The notes under the pieces were generated by a model. That model worked only from the letters and a program-made list of their open reading frames with translations. It had not been told where the DNA came from and ran no database searches. A program made the translations under genes and the position numbers. From Microvelia longipes (taxonomy: Eukaryota; Arthropoda; Insecta; Hemiptera; Veliidae), in contig JACMZG010001914.1 in assembly GCA_018340805.1 (NCBI GenBank), positions 5,492,612 through 5,556,611 of the forward strand: a stretch of 64,000 nt of DNA, read 5' to 3'. This document shows, piece by piece, positions 1 to 12,176 of the stretch (within the stretch, counting starts at the first letter, position 1; every line of letters starts with the position of its first letter).

Positions 1-1
1 G

Positions 2-996
2 GCTCCGTTCCGTTCCGCTACACGTCCACCCAGTGCTGCTCAGTCCGGAGGCATGCGTGCTATGGCTGGTGCTGGCGTTCGTCCTATGGGTGGTGCCAGC
101 ACAGTGGTTCGAGCTGCTCCTGTATCGGTTTCGGCTCAAGGACCTCGTCCCACTCCACAGCCTGCTCCTGCTTACAAATACACTCAGAACATGCGCAACC
201 CTGGTGCTCCTACTCAGGTAAATAGAATTTATTTTTGTAAAACTAATTTGGAAGAAATTTCATCTACATTTTCTTTATTCAAATGGAATACAATGTTAGG
301 GCATGACATAATAAATAAATTTTTAAAATTTATTTTCACTCAGTCATAATGAAGACATTTTTACTTGCATTATTTTGTTCAAAATTTATTTATTTAAATA
401 ATTAAATATTTTATTGTCGTTTGTTAATCCTAAATAATTTTGGAATTGTTAAATCATGGGGTTCTATTAGTTGAAAGATTCATTATATTGGAACTACTAA
501 AATATTGGATACTTTACAACAATAGGTACTGCTGAGTCTGTTAGCAGATCATTGGCAGATAGACTTATATCTATATTTTTTTATTTATCAATTAAATTAA
601 ATATGGTAACCCTTAGTGATAATCTTTATTTTCTTTTTCATTAGATCATCTTTTTGTGGCCTTTTTTTATAAAGAAATATGTATTTGTTTGTTCAGGCTC
701 CACCTCCAGTGCAACAGGCTGTACACATTCACGGACAAGAACCTCTCACAGCCACCATGCTTGCCGCTGCCGATACTCAAGAACAAAAACAAATGTTGGG
801 GGAGAGACTGTTCCCTCTCATCGCTCGTATGTACTCGGACCTGGCCGGTAAAATCACCGGCATGCTTCTCGAAATCGACAACTCCGAATTGCTTCACATG
901 TTGGAACACCAGGAAAGTCTTAAAGCAAAAGTCGAGGAGGCTGTAGCCGTGCTCCAGGCTCACCAAGCCAAACAAGCCGCCTCTAAAAAGGAATAA
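2..996 (+). CDS. PABPC1: Polyadenylate-binding protein, cytoplasmic, C-terminal part (two exons)
   Basis: The 3' end of a PABPC-type gene, which runs off the left edge of the window. Exon 2-217 is open in one frame and encodes the Pro/Ala/Gln/Gly-rich linker ending in [12 protein letters not shown] and APTQ; it is followed by a GTAAAT donor. The last exon, 697-996, follows a TTCAG acceptor in phase 0 and encodes 99 residues. These hold the MLLE (PABC) domain, with the hallmarks [21 protein letters not shown] and LLHMLE, which binds PAM2 peptides of translation and deadenylation factors. The four RRMs lie outside the window. The protein coats mRNA poly(A) tails in the cytoplasm. The identification is firm; the paralogue number is not. 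Confidence 0.95.
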
Positions 997-1340
997 ATAC
1001 TGTACAACTCAAAAAAAATTTAAAAAACTCAAAAAAAAATGAAAAATATATTATTAAAAAAATAAAAAAACTAACGTTACCTCCTCATTAAGTTATTATT
1101 AGTACGGCTCCCCCTGGTAACTCTTTTTGAAACATTACACTTTCTATTTTATTTTTTAACATGACTTTTATCATTAGTATTAGTTTAAGTATATCTTACA
1201 CACTTATTATTTATGATAATTATTATTAGGTATTATTACTTAATTTGTCTTCATGTTAGTTACAACAGCATTTGTCAATGCTATACTAAACATCTTAACT
1301 AGAAATAGTCTCGATATGCAGTACTTATTTTTTAATAAAC
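997..1340 (+). other. Probable 3' UTR of the PABP gene
   Basis: AT-rich non-coding sequence directly after the PABP stop codon. AATAAA hexamers occur at about 993, 1061 and 1334. Which of them is used cannot be decided from sequence. Confidence 0.5.
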
Positions 1341-3680
1341 AAATTTTGTGTCGTCCATTGAATTAGTTAAGTATTAATTAAACTTTCATTACATAATAAT
1401 AAAAATCTTGTTTAGCTATGAATTTTTATATCTTTTGTTAAAAATGCCGTACTAATAATCACTTTTTGACAGAGATCCCCCAGGTTATAATTTATACCGC
1501 TCATTTTCTCTGGAATTCCAACAAAAAAAATAGTTTTTGTCTTTTTTTCTTTTATAAAAATGAATTTATTTTTTTAATTTTTGTTCAATTTTGTATACTT
1601 TTTGTTTTCACATGTTTCTTTATTTATTATTTTGCCCCCCTGAACGCAGAAATATATATATAAACATAACCACTTCAAATATTTCAGCCCATTTATTTTG
1701 TGTCTGGTTACTATATTGTTCTTAAAGTTGATTTTCTTTCTTTTTTTGTTTCGTGCATATTGGTTTAAATATTTTTTTTTGCTTTCATTTGTTTCTCGCA
1801 GTTCATTTATCGCTGTGTTTGTATACCTTTATTTGTTTATTTGCCCTCCCGTTAAATTGTTTATTTTTATTTTATTTTCATTATTTTTTGTGTACTAATT
1901 TAAACAAAAACAAAAAAAGAAAAAAAATTGTAAAAAACGGAAATAATTATAAAAATAAACAAAAAAAATAGTAAGGAATGGTGTTTTATTTAGTAGTTTA
2001 TTAGCCCCTTTCTTGATTTTATCTGGATTCTAGACTGGCAAAGGTGTGTGAGATTTTCTGATAACCAGAGACCTCTCAACTCAGTTAGTCAAATAATTAT
2101 TGCTATCTTCGCCATGAGGTGCACTTTCACTCCAAAATTATCGCCTTGAGTGATAGCAAATTAAATTATTGCAATTTGCATAATTGAGTCCTTGATGAGA
2201 ACTAGGGATTCTTAATGATATATAATCTTTTAAAGATTATAAAACTTAGATTATAAATGAATTTTATTTTTGAAAATTATGTCTTGAGCTTATTTGAAAC
2301 TTGTCTTACCTGAGTACAATCAATGGATTGTTTCTCCTACATGTCTTAACAAACCACTAAAACTGTATCAACTCTAATACTTGTAACATTATCTTCTTGT
2401 TGTATTAGTCTATAAAAAAATGTTGCTAAAAATGGTAAAACCTGGTTTAAAAGAGCTATATATTCTTAAATTAAGATCCAAATTACCTTTTTAAAAAGGA
2501 AGTTCAAATGTCTTAAGTTGCAATGTGTTTAGTATAACAACCTATGGATATCATTCAAGTATTTTTGATATTAATATGAAGTGCCATTTAATACGAGGGT
2601 GCAAACAGTCAATTCAATTGCAAAAAAGTAAATTGCAATAGTCTTCAAAGTGTATAATAAATTAATTATATTATTTAATTAGGTTGAGGTCATAATACTT
2701 GAACTCACTGATAATGTATGTATAGTATGTAATACGTTACCAAAGCCTTGAGGATAAGAAATATATTTGTTAAAACAAGATAAATGCAATAGAATCTCCA
2801 AGGTATTCTTTTATTGCTTGGTGTTTCATCCAATCAATAAAACCGCTTTAATGGAAAATCCCTCTTTATATTCTTTGCCAAAGTGGATTACAATAAAGTA
2901 GTATTGATATTTACTAACTTATCACGAACAAAATGGATATTGTAAAATTTGCAAAAATCCAAAGGGAATGGTTGTGAAATGGAAGTATAAGTTGGGTAGG
3001 TGCAATGTTTTAATTATAGGAGTAATGTGCAAACTTACTTAAGTAGAGTTTAGTAAAAATCTAAGTGTAGAGTTTTGTCTAGATCAATGGATTAGATTCC
3101 AATCTGTTAAAATGTTGCGTTGCACGAAACCCATATATACATATTTCGAATGGATACCGAACTACTCAGACCTATGAACATTCAGAGTTTAAAGTTTAGT
3201 CAAGATCTATCAATTAGATTCATGATGTAAGCCCTCAAAAAAAGAATTCTTACACTAATCCCCTGCTGTTATTTTAGCACTAATCAAGATCTGACATAGT
3301 TTATGACTCCTTCTGATGGATCTTTGGTCTAGATCCATTAAGTAGTTTCAGAGTTATAAGCAACCAAAATTTTCAACTTACATATACTTAAATATATATA
3401 TATAGATTTTATGATTTGCCGTTTTGGATGCTTTCTTGTGACTAATGGTGAGATTATTTTTAAGAACTACTCTTCCTTAAGTATGCTAAGATGGACCAGC
3501 ATATCAAATTCCATTTGATATGCCAAAAATAATTCGCAAATAGAATCAAACCAGGGAATTGAAAGCAAAGGACACACACACTGCATCTGCTTAGTTAGAA
3601 TATAGTGAGACTTACTCTTGATAATTTAACATTTTTTATAATTAATATTTTATTATAATTTAATAAAATATTTTTTACTG
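1341..3680. other. AT-rich intergenic sequence, nothing recognised
   Basis: Mostly T-rich or A-rich simple sequence (1500-1970), then low-complexity single-copy DNA. Short ORFs here are only hydrophobic poly-Phe/Leu artefacts of T runs. No gene, RNA or clear repeat end is visible. Confidence 0.5.
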
Positions 3681-3683
3681 TTG

Positions 3684-4035
3684 TGTTTGCAAAATTTTTG
3701 TTTACAGAAAAATTCTGAAACCGGAGTTTTGCCTGAATTATCCGTTTCAGGTGTTTTTACAACCTTCTGAGTGGTTTTCAAAAAGTTGCCTGTCTGTCTG
3801 TCTTTGTGTGCTAAATACTTCCAGCCTATTTATGCTAGAGAGTCGAAATTTAGTACAAATTCAATCTTTATGTCTCTAGTTGTGCTCTCCAGAGAGTATG
3901 AGGTCCATCAACAGGAAAATGACTCAGCAAAAAAATCCAAACATCATGAAAGCGGAAATATCTTTTGATTGATTTGAGATTTGGCATGCTTTGTTGGTCT
4001 TAACACCAACAAAGTTCCGAGGTCCCTTGTACCTA
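3684..4035 (+). repeat. Dispersed repeat family A, partial copy
   Basis: This copy shares, in order, a TCTGAAACCGGAG-like block, ATTATCCGTTTCAGGTGTTTTTA, a 'TCTGTCTGTCT' stretch, 'TATGCTAGAGA' and 'GATTTGAGATTTGGCA'. The same blocks recur in 37458-38187 and, inverted, in 9436-10260 and 39425-40170. No conserved reading frame is seen. Confidence 0.75.
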
Positions 4036-4449
4036 ATGTTTTTATTTTATTTTTGATTTTTTTTTTAGAAATGATTAATTTTATTATATTTTATGATGTT
4101 TATTCTTTGTAACTGGTAAGAAATACCATGTTCATAAACATATATAAAGGTAAAGCACTTGAAGTAGATAAATATCATTACTCTAATACCAACAAAATAT
4201 TTTATAAAAATAATAATTTGTTATTTTAACTATTTATTACTGGAAAGAAAATAATTATAAAGTAATAAATTTACAAATTATAAAAGTAAGTCTAACTACA
4301 GTCCGTAAGCCTCCTCACCACGTCACGGTCAGATGCTTCAAAATAATTTCAGTGAAATTTATCATATGTTGTTTTAAGTTAACAAATAATATGTTTCTAT
4401 TGTATATCTAGTAGTTTTCTACAACCAGAGTCATATTTAAAAAAAAGTA

Positions 4450-4545
4450 GGGTTGCCAACACCTTTTGACAGACAATAAGTTTCGTAGTTCTAAATTTGG
4501 CAACTCTGAATAGCCATTCTTTTGTTTGAAAAGAATGACTATTTA
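4450..4545. repeat. Small inverted repeats (AGGGTTGCCA fragment and hairpin)
   Basis: An AGGGTTGCCA end (4450) resembles the ends of family G at 35931-36524. A perfect short hairpin follows (AATAGCCATTCTTTT / AAAAGAATGACTATT, 4510-4545). Confidence 0.45.
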
Positions 4546-4654
4546 TTCATGAGTTTAAAATGTATTTGTTTAAAAAAGTGACATTAATCTCTATAAGTTT
4601 GTTAAATCATTAGTCTGTAATGATTTAATTACATATATAAATTTACATATGGTA

Positions 4655-4759
<105 letters not shown>

Positions 4760-4799
4760 AGCTAAGCCCGGACTTCATGAATCTCTGTTTAAAATTCAA

Positions 4800-5073
4800 C
4801 TTATTATAACTTAGTTGGCAACACTGCTGATATTTAACTAATCAGCTGTTTAATATTTTTCTTGGAAGTGGAAAATCTCGCGAGTGCGACCTCGGTCGGT
4901 CGGTTTATTTTTTTGCACAATATTTACATAATTAAAAAGTAATTTATTATTATTTGCTCAATTTTGTATTTTGAGGGAGTTTCTCCTCATATTGATCTGT
5001 TAAAAATGTGATCCTTAAAAGTATTTTCGCTGATTTTTATCTTTTAAGTTCAACGTAATTTTAAGAATCTCAA
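4800..5073 (+). promoter_or_regulatory. Candidate promoter and 5' UTR exon of the DELE1-like gene
   Basis: A CpG-containing patch (CTCGCGAGTGCGACCTCGGT, near 4878) in otherwise AT-rich DNA. It is followed by a good donor (CTCAAG|GTGAGT at 5073). The next matching acceptor is near 7452, just upstream of the ATG at 7484. TTGGCAACACTG at 4815 resembles the TTGGCAACA upstream of the gene at 34.6 kb. This is inferred from signals only; no transcript evidence is available. Confidence 0.4.
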
Positions 5074-6020
5074 GGTGAGTGCCATGCTTAGTTGTTACTT
5101 AAACTATCTTATCAAATTATATGTTTGTTGATTTATTTTATTCTTCTGCTTTCTAAGCATTCATTACCTTCCAATTCAAAAATTTTACCTGAATTGGTAA
5201 ATGAAGTAACAAAAAACTGCTACGTATTTTAAGTCAGTTTTTGACTCGTCTGTTATGGTTCTGTTTGATACCACTATATTTTAGAGTTAATTATACTGAC
5301 TTTGATTGACACTCGCAAGGGATTGTTAAGCTAATGATTTTATAATGAGTCTATCTTTTTACAAAGAATAGATGTTAATGTAATCAGCTTTTAGTTCAAG
5401 TGAACTTTCAGTTTAAAAAATCAATTTGCCTGTATGTTTTTCTTAATGTATCTTTATTATTATACTCTAAACTAAAATCATTTTGAGGGGGAGGGGATAG
5501 ATGGAGAGGAGGTTGTCAACTCACTCTATAGTGTTCCTGTGTTAACAAAAGGGGACCCTGTATATTTTGTTTTATTTAAGAAGCTATGCTCATTCCTTTT
5601 TAAGGAATGATAACATAAATATTAAATAATTTGTGTTTATGTTTACTAAACCATTCGACAGACCGATAAACAATAACTTTTAGCGTAATAGAATCAACAA
5701 GTGTGTTTACTCATGTATTTCATGCTATCAAAAATGTTGCCTGGGGTCAAAAGAAAAAAATATATTGTCTTTTTTCAAGACAAATAGAACAACTTGAAAG
5801 TTTTGTTACAACTATTTCAACAGTTAATGTTCATTTTTCATTCATATTTGTTCTTATGATTACATGATGGCAGCCATTTTTAAAAATATTGTTTCATTAA
5901 AACTGGTGGAAGTTTTTGAGGGGAGTGGCATCTTTTGTTATTTGAACTATTGACTTTTTCTTACGTTTAGTCTGAATATTTTGTAAAAGACTGACGCCCG
6001 TTTTTGATATTAGGTTTGGG
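5074..6020. other. Probable first intron, no element recognised
   Basis: AT-rich sequence with a small hairpin at 5588-5614 (TCATTCCTTTTTAAGGAATGA). No coding signal. Confidence 0.4.
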
Positions 6021-6021
6021 C

Positions 6022-6444
6022 CAAAGAGACTCATACTTAGAGGGAGTACATAGCCCGAATAACACAGTAATAAGGGGTCTAGAAGTTAGACTGTTTCTAT
6101 AAGGTGCCATAACTGTACTTACTCCTACTATAGTCTCCCTAGTGAGAGACTGGATACTCCCCCCACTCCTCTACAACCCCTATTGTAGCACGCATTCTAC
6201 AAACGGCTGACATTTTTCAGTGACGCCACATTTAAAGAATATATATGCAATAAAACTTAATAATTAAAAACTTATTTTATATTTATTTTACTTAATTTAA
6301 GACAAAATAGTTGTAAAATAATTGTGAAATTGTAATTATTGTGAAAAATCAAAAAATGACGTCACCAATGAACAGTTATGACACCTAGTTACCCAAGGAA
6401 TGATAAAAGCTGTTGTATCCTCCCTCAAGTATTAGTCTCTTTGG
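6022..6444. mobile_element. MITE-like element L
   Basis: Terminal inverted repeats CAAAGAGACTCATACTTAGA (left) and its near complement TATTAGTCTCTTTGG (right). Flanking octamers GTTTGGGC and GTTTAGGC differ at one base, compatible with an 8-bp target duplication (hAT-like). An internal block, AATGACGTCACCAATGAACA, recurs at 60865. Confidence 0.6.
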
Positions 6445-6451
6445 GTTTAGG

Positions 6452-6625
6452 CATGTGAACTGGAGTGCACTACTCTACTCTGCACTATTCTTCTTGACAC
6501 TCAAATTTTTAATGTTGGAGTAATCTATGGTAAAGAAGAGTAAACTCAAGATTAGAAGCGTGTGTGAACAGGAAAAGTGTGAATAACCTTCTTGGGTTAT
6601 CTAACCTTCCTAGCTAAAACAAATA
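6452..6625 (+). repeat. Dispersed repeat M, copy 1
   Basis: Shares GAACTGGAGTGCACTACTCT and downstream blocks ending in AACCTTCCTAGCTAAA with the inverted sequence at 41262-41430. Confidence 0.65.
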
Positions 6626-7239
6626 ACAGTAATTTATTAGAATGAACAAATAAAAATACTTTTTTTTGTTCAATTTAATGTTTTATTGAGTTGCTTTGTT
6701 AGAAAATGTGGTTATTTTACAGTATCCTAATTGTTTTAGGCAGACCCGTTCAAATTTCTGTGAAAAAATCAAGTTCATTTATGTGTATAATGGATTATCT
6801 GTAAAACTCGGTGAGTATCTAAATACTGGTCGGAGGCTTGATTCCTATCCATTGACTTATGTTGATGACAAAACATAATACAACTTTCTTGTATAATACT
6901 TTTGTAGTACCTGGGTAGTTGGGTTATACACTCTCACTCAGCTCTATATAAAATACACTTTCTACCTGTTTATTTCTGAGAATCTAATCATGAATTTAAA
7001 AGAACATAAAAGAAAAGTATAATAAAAATAAACTAAAAGTAACCCCTGTTAGTTAGTTAACCATTCCCCTTAGCATTGTGTCTTAAGAATTAACCCCAAA
7101 CCAGTTCCCGTCAAAACACCTGTTACTGAGCGTGGAAGTGGAATCTCTCACTTGGAACCGCGAAACACGTGTATCTACAACTGTAACCAATATTTACTTT
7201 TGTACGACTCCGCGCTTAATAGGGTCCACATTATTCCAC

Positions 7240-7350
7240 ACTTTTTATTATGGGCCATTTTTAGTTTCTTTGGGATTTAAAATTTGAGTCACGAATTTGT
7301 CAATATCAGGACTGTCCCGCAGAAATCGGGATGCCTGGCAACCCTAAAGT
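7240..7350. repeat. Fragment of family G (right end)
   Basis: Blocks TTTGTCAATATCAGGACT, TCCCGC and ATGCCTGGCAACCCTA match the right end of element G (36430-36524). Confidence 0.65.
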
Positions 7351-7483
7351 CACACTTATTAGATAAGATAAGAGGGGCTAGTTTAACTTCCTTCCATGAT
7401 CGTTTTTACTTCAAACCTCTTTAAAAAGTATAAATTTAATATTTTTGTTTCAGATAAGTATTAGTTAGTATTAATTAATTGTA

Positions 7484-10350
7484 ATGTGGAAGTGTGTAAG
7501 TCGTGGCGTGAGGGAGAGCTTAGAGAGAGGATTGGGATTTAGTTGGACGACTAACAGACAGGACCCGGGTTCTATACAGCAATCCAAGTTCACTTCCTTC
7601 TGTCAAGTTGCATCCAGAGGTAGAGTTTGTTCCATTTCAAGATGGCCGCAGTGTCGTCAGCATGGCAGTACATCGTCTAACACTCCACCTCACGAAGAAG
7701 AAGCTCAAGAGAATAGACAAAGGAGTCAGTTTACAGAGGACCCTAAGGAAACCATATTAGGAGCTGTTAGTTGTGTAAGTAGTTGCATTTTATATTGAAA
7801 AATTACGTAATTCTTGAACTATTAGGAACCCTGTGTACTGAGAAAAAGAAAAATATATCCCTATTGAAGAAATATATATCCCTATTGAAGAAAAATATAT
7901 TCCTATTGAAGAAAAATATATTCCTATTGTAGAAAAATATATCCCTATTGAAGAAAAATATATCCCTATTGAAGAAATATATATCCCTATTGAAGAAAAA
8001 TATATCCCTATTGAAGAAAAATATATTCCTATTGAAGAAAAATATATTCCTATTGTAGAAAATATATCCCTATTGAAAATATATTCCCTATTGAAGAAAA
8101 TAATATCCCTATTGAAGAAAATATATATCCTATTGAAGAAAAATATATCCCTATTGAAGAAAAATATATTCCTATTGTAGAAAAAAAATCCCTATTGAAG
8201 AAAAATATATCCCTATATGAAGAAAAATTATTCCTAGAAAAATATATCCCTATTGAAGAAAAATATATCCCTATTGAAGAAAATATATCCCTATTGAAGA
8301 AAAAATATATCCCTATTGAAGAAAAAATATATCCCTATTGAGAAAATATATTCCTATTGTAGAAAAATATATCCCTATTGAAGAAAAATATATCCCTATT
8401 GAAAGAAAAATATATCCCTATTGAAGAAAAATATATCCCTATTGAAGAAAAATATATCCCTATGAAGAAAATATATCCTATTGAAGAAAAAATATAATTG
8501 AAAAATATATATCCCTATTGAAGAAAAAATATATTCCTATTGAAGAAATATTCCTATTGTAGAAATATATCCCTATTAAAATATATCCTATTGAAGAAAA
8601 ATATATCCCTATTGAAGAAAAATATATTCCAAAATATCCCTATTGAAGAAAAATATATCCCTATTGAAGAAAAATATATCCCTATTGAAGAAAAATATGT
8701 TCCTGTAATAATTCCCTATCAATGAAAATATCTCTATTAAAGAAAAAGTATCACTTTTAAAAAAATATCCCTATTTAAGAAAAATATATGCCTGTTGAAA
8801 AATACAATCCTATATTAAAAAATACCCCTAATAGAAAAAAATATCCATATTAAAGAAAATATATCCCTATTAAAAATAAATGGAATCAAGTAACATTATA
8901 AGATGTGATATTTTAATAAATAAATTTATTTATTTATTAATATTTTATTATCAACAATTAATATTTTGTTATTAATTGTTGCTTACAGAGTAGTGCATTA
9001 GTGCTAGGATGGGTTCTAACACAGCCGTACTATCGCTGGAGGAAGTGGTGGGGTTTAGACAACTGCAAGCTGAGATCCCAATGTCCACTAGCCAGGTCCT
9101 TGCTGGAGCTACGCAAACCAGCTTGTCACATTAGACTCTACGATCCTATTACATCTCTACTGAGAGGTTTGAATCTCTCCAGACTTGTACCAGTGAGTCT
9201 TGCTGCTCCCACACCTCAACTACCGGTGTTGCTATCGTCCGATTATGAAGAGAAACAACAGGAATCGATACAGTACGGTCCTTTAACTGCTCAAGAGGTG
9301 AATTCATGATATTGTACCTGTTGGATTAGATTTGGTTGTTAAACACCTTGTTCATTTAATTGAACATTTTCTTAATAACAGATTTTGAAGATTGTCAAAA
9401 GAGATTTATTTATTCAATTTTTACAAAATCAATATCAAAAAATCGGGTACGGGGTACCTCGGAACTTTTCCTCATCACATCGCTACGCTCATCCTCCCTG
9501 CTTTGGACTCACTTCACTCGTCCTCAGAATATACAATGCGACAAATTTATAATGCAACAGGTCTTAGAACTCGCTTCGCTTGTCCTCAGATAGTAATTAC
9601 ATATGTTTCATACTCAGCAGTCACCCAGCACTGTTTATGCTCAATGCTGCTTAACTTTTATGATCCAAAGAAACCATAGATCTACTTGTCTTATTAAGAC
9701 AAATAAGACACTTATTAAGTTAACTTATTAACTTATTAAGTTTTGTTATAAAACAAAACTTGGTGTACTCATTTATGACATAAAGGTATACACTTGTTTC
9801 GAATTTCGACTCAATTGGATTTTTTCTGATTTTTTAAAAAACGTACACAAGTCATCTAATAAAAATTAAATTAATGCTTACAATAGGATGCAACTTGGCA
9901 CTTATGTTGGTCTTATATATGGCTACAGTGTGCCAAATAATACAATGACATAATGTTTTCGTGTTTTATGATCTTTTGAAATGATCGCTGAGTCATTATT
10001 GCAAGTTAATGACGTCATAAAAAAATGTTTTCCGAATAGCACAACTACAGCTGTAAATTGATTTTTGTACAAAGTTTCAAGTCTCTAGCATAAATACACT
10101 TGGAGCTACGATGATAACAGACACACACACAGACAACATTGTAAAAACCATTTAGGAGGTCTATAAAACACCTGAAACAGATAATTCTTGTGACATCCCA
10201 GATTGGGATTTTTTTGCAAACACAATACTTTTCTTTATATACCTACGGTATAAATGAGGAAAAGTAAAAATAAAGAGGAATTGCAATGGTAGTTTGGGGA
10301 GTCCTATATGCTATGTGCGGAATAAACTGATTAGTTTCCCCGTCCACAAA

Positions 10351-10396
<46 letters not shown>

Positions 10397-10397
10397 A

Positions 10398-10451
<54 letters not shown>

Positions 10452-12098
10452 TTTCTTGAGGTTGAGTCTTTGCTGTGTGTCTTTAAACACAATTGTTAAA
10501 ATATATTTTAACAAGAAGGTGAGCAGGCTTCTATTGAACCCCCTTCTTTAATGATTCAACAAGGGCTAGGCTGTCACATGTGGCCTTCTTATTAGTCAGT
10601 TTTACCTTAATTTATTTTGGTGATAATTAACTTGTGGGGAAATAACAGTGTTGCCATGCACTGTCTTTCCAAAATTACATGAATTTTTCTTTCGTCTTGC
10701 TTTTCTTCTTTGTTTCCTTTAATTTCTTTAGCATATTAGTTCCAACTAAAAACCTCTTTACCAATAGAGCTAAAGGTGGCGTTTACCTAAGTTCATAAAT
10801 TAATGTAAAATTAGTTCCTGTAATTTTTATATAATCATATATTGCTAATTATTTTATGTTTTCAGCAATGACAGCTCAGTGAGAATTTAGATTCCTGCTG
10901 ATTAAACATCAGCAAATCTAAATTCTTCTGCCCTCCTTCAATTTGTTTCCATGTATTGTGTTGCCTAATCTGAGCTGTCATTGTTGGACTAAAATCAAAT
11001 AATTAGCTGTTGGTCATTATATGTAAAACGTACGGCTTGATGTGACAGGCTTTAGATGAGGCAGCAGAAGAAGTTCGACAGGCTCATGAAACAGCTCTGA
11101 GCATATCTGAGAACAGACGAGGTGTAGACGCAGCATCGAGGCACCGGCATGCTAAGGCCATAGCATTGTTCAGATCATCATCAGCTAGACTATATCCTCC
11201 TGCTATGTATAATTTAGCTCAGTGCTACGAGCTTGGTCTTGGAACTAAACAAGACTTTACTAAGGTAACTGAAAATTCATCCATTAAAGTCACATTTTGT
11301 TTGTGTTATAATAAGAATACCATTTTTTTTAAATGCATATTAAGTGATCTTAGCCCCATGGGCTTAAATCGAACACTAAGTCCCATGGACTTAGATTAAA
11401 CACTAAGCCCCATAGGAAATGTAGGAAGGGGTGGCCCCAGATCAAAGGTGGGATCCTCAAAACCAAGGGCCTAGCCTTTTTAGATTATTAATAAAAGTAG
11501 AGATGTATGCAATAAGCAAATAAAGATACAATGAAATTGACCCAATATAATCTAATTTTGAAGGGGGGGGGGACTTACCCTATAAAAGCAGGAAACGGGT
11601 CAGAAGCAGATCTAGGGGAGGAGGTGGAAAAGGACTACCAAGGAGAAAAAGACTTGGTAATGTGCAGGAAATCTTTGTTGATGTTTACTATGTTTTCCAG
11701 GCAGCTGAATGGTACGAAAAAGCTGCAGAACTGGGCCACGCTGGTGCTATGTATAATCTAGCTGTGTTCCACGCTCATGGCTGGGGGGGCTTAGAGTCTG
11801 ATAGTAATAAATCTAGACAGCTACTAGTCATGGCAGCAGAGAGAGGACAGCCTGATGCCATGGCAGCACTGGGTTATCCCGGTCAGCAACAGCCTCCTAG
11901 TATTACACGTGAGTCATATCCCACTTTTATTTCAAACCTGGGACAAGTATTATACAGAAGATGTCATCTGTATTCTTGATGAAATAAAAGTTTTTTATTG
12001 CTGTAATCCAATTTCGGCAAATTTCTATAAGAAAATCAAGCTTATTAGATGGTGAGGATGATGGAAGTGGGTGTGGGAAGTCATCAATTTCGCGCTTG

Positions 12099-12176
<78 letters not shown>

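Noticed and set aside
7860..8725. Open frames encoding IPIEEKY repeats
   Set aside because: They are translations of a 21-bp minisatellite lying between a clear donor and acceptor of the DELE1-like gene, with frequent frame-breaking indels.
9392..9679. ORFs with similar translations in several places (GLRTRFA, LLNFYD words at 9.5, 24.0, 38.0 and 39.5 kb)
   Set aside because: These are copies of dispersed repeat A. The similarity extends in all frames, and stops and indels differ, so no protein constraint is evident.
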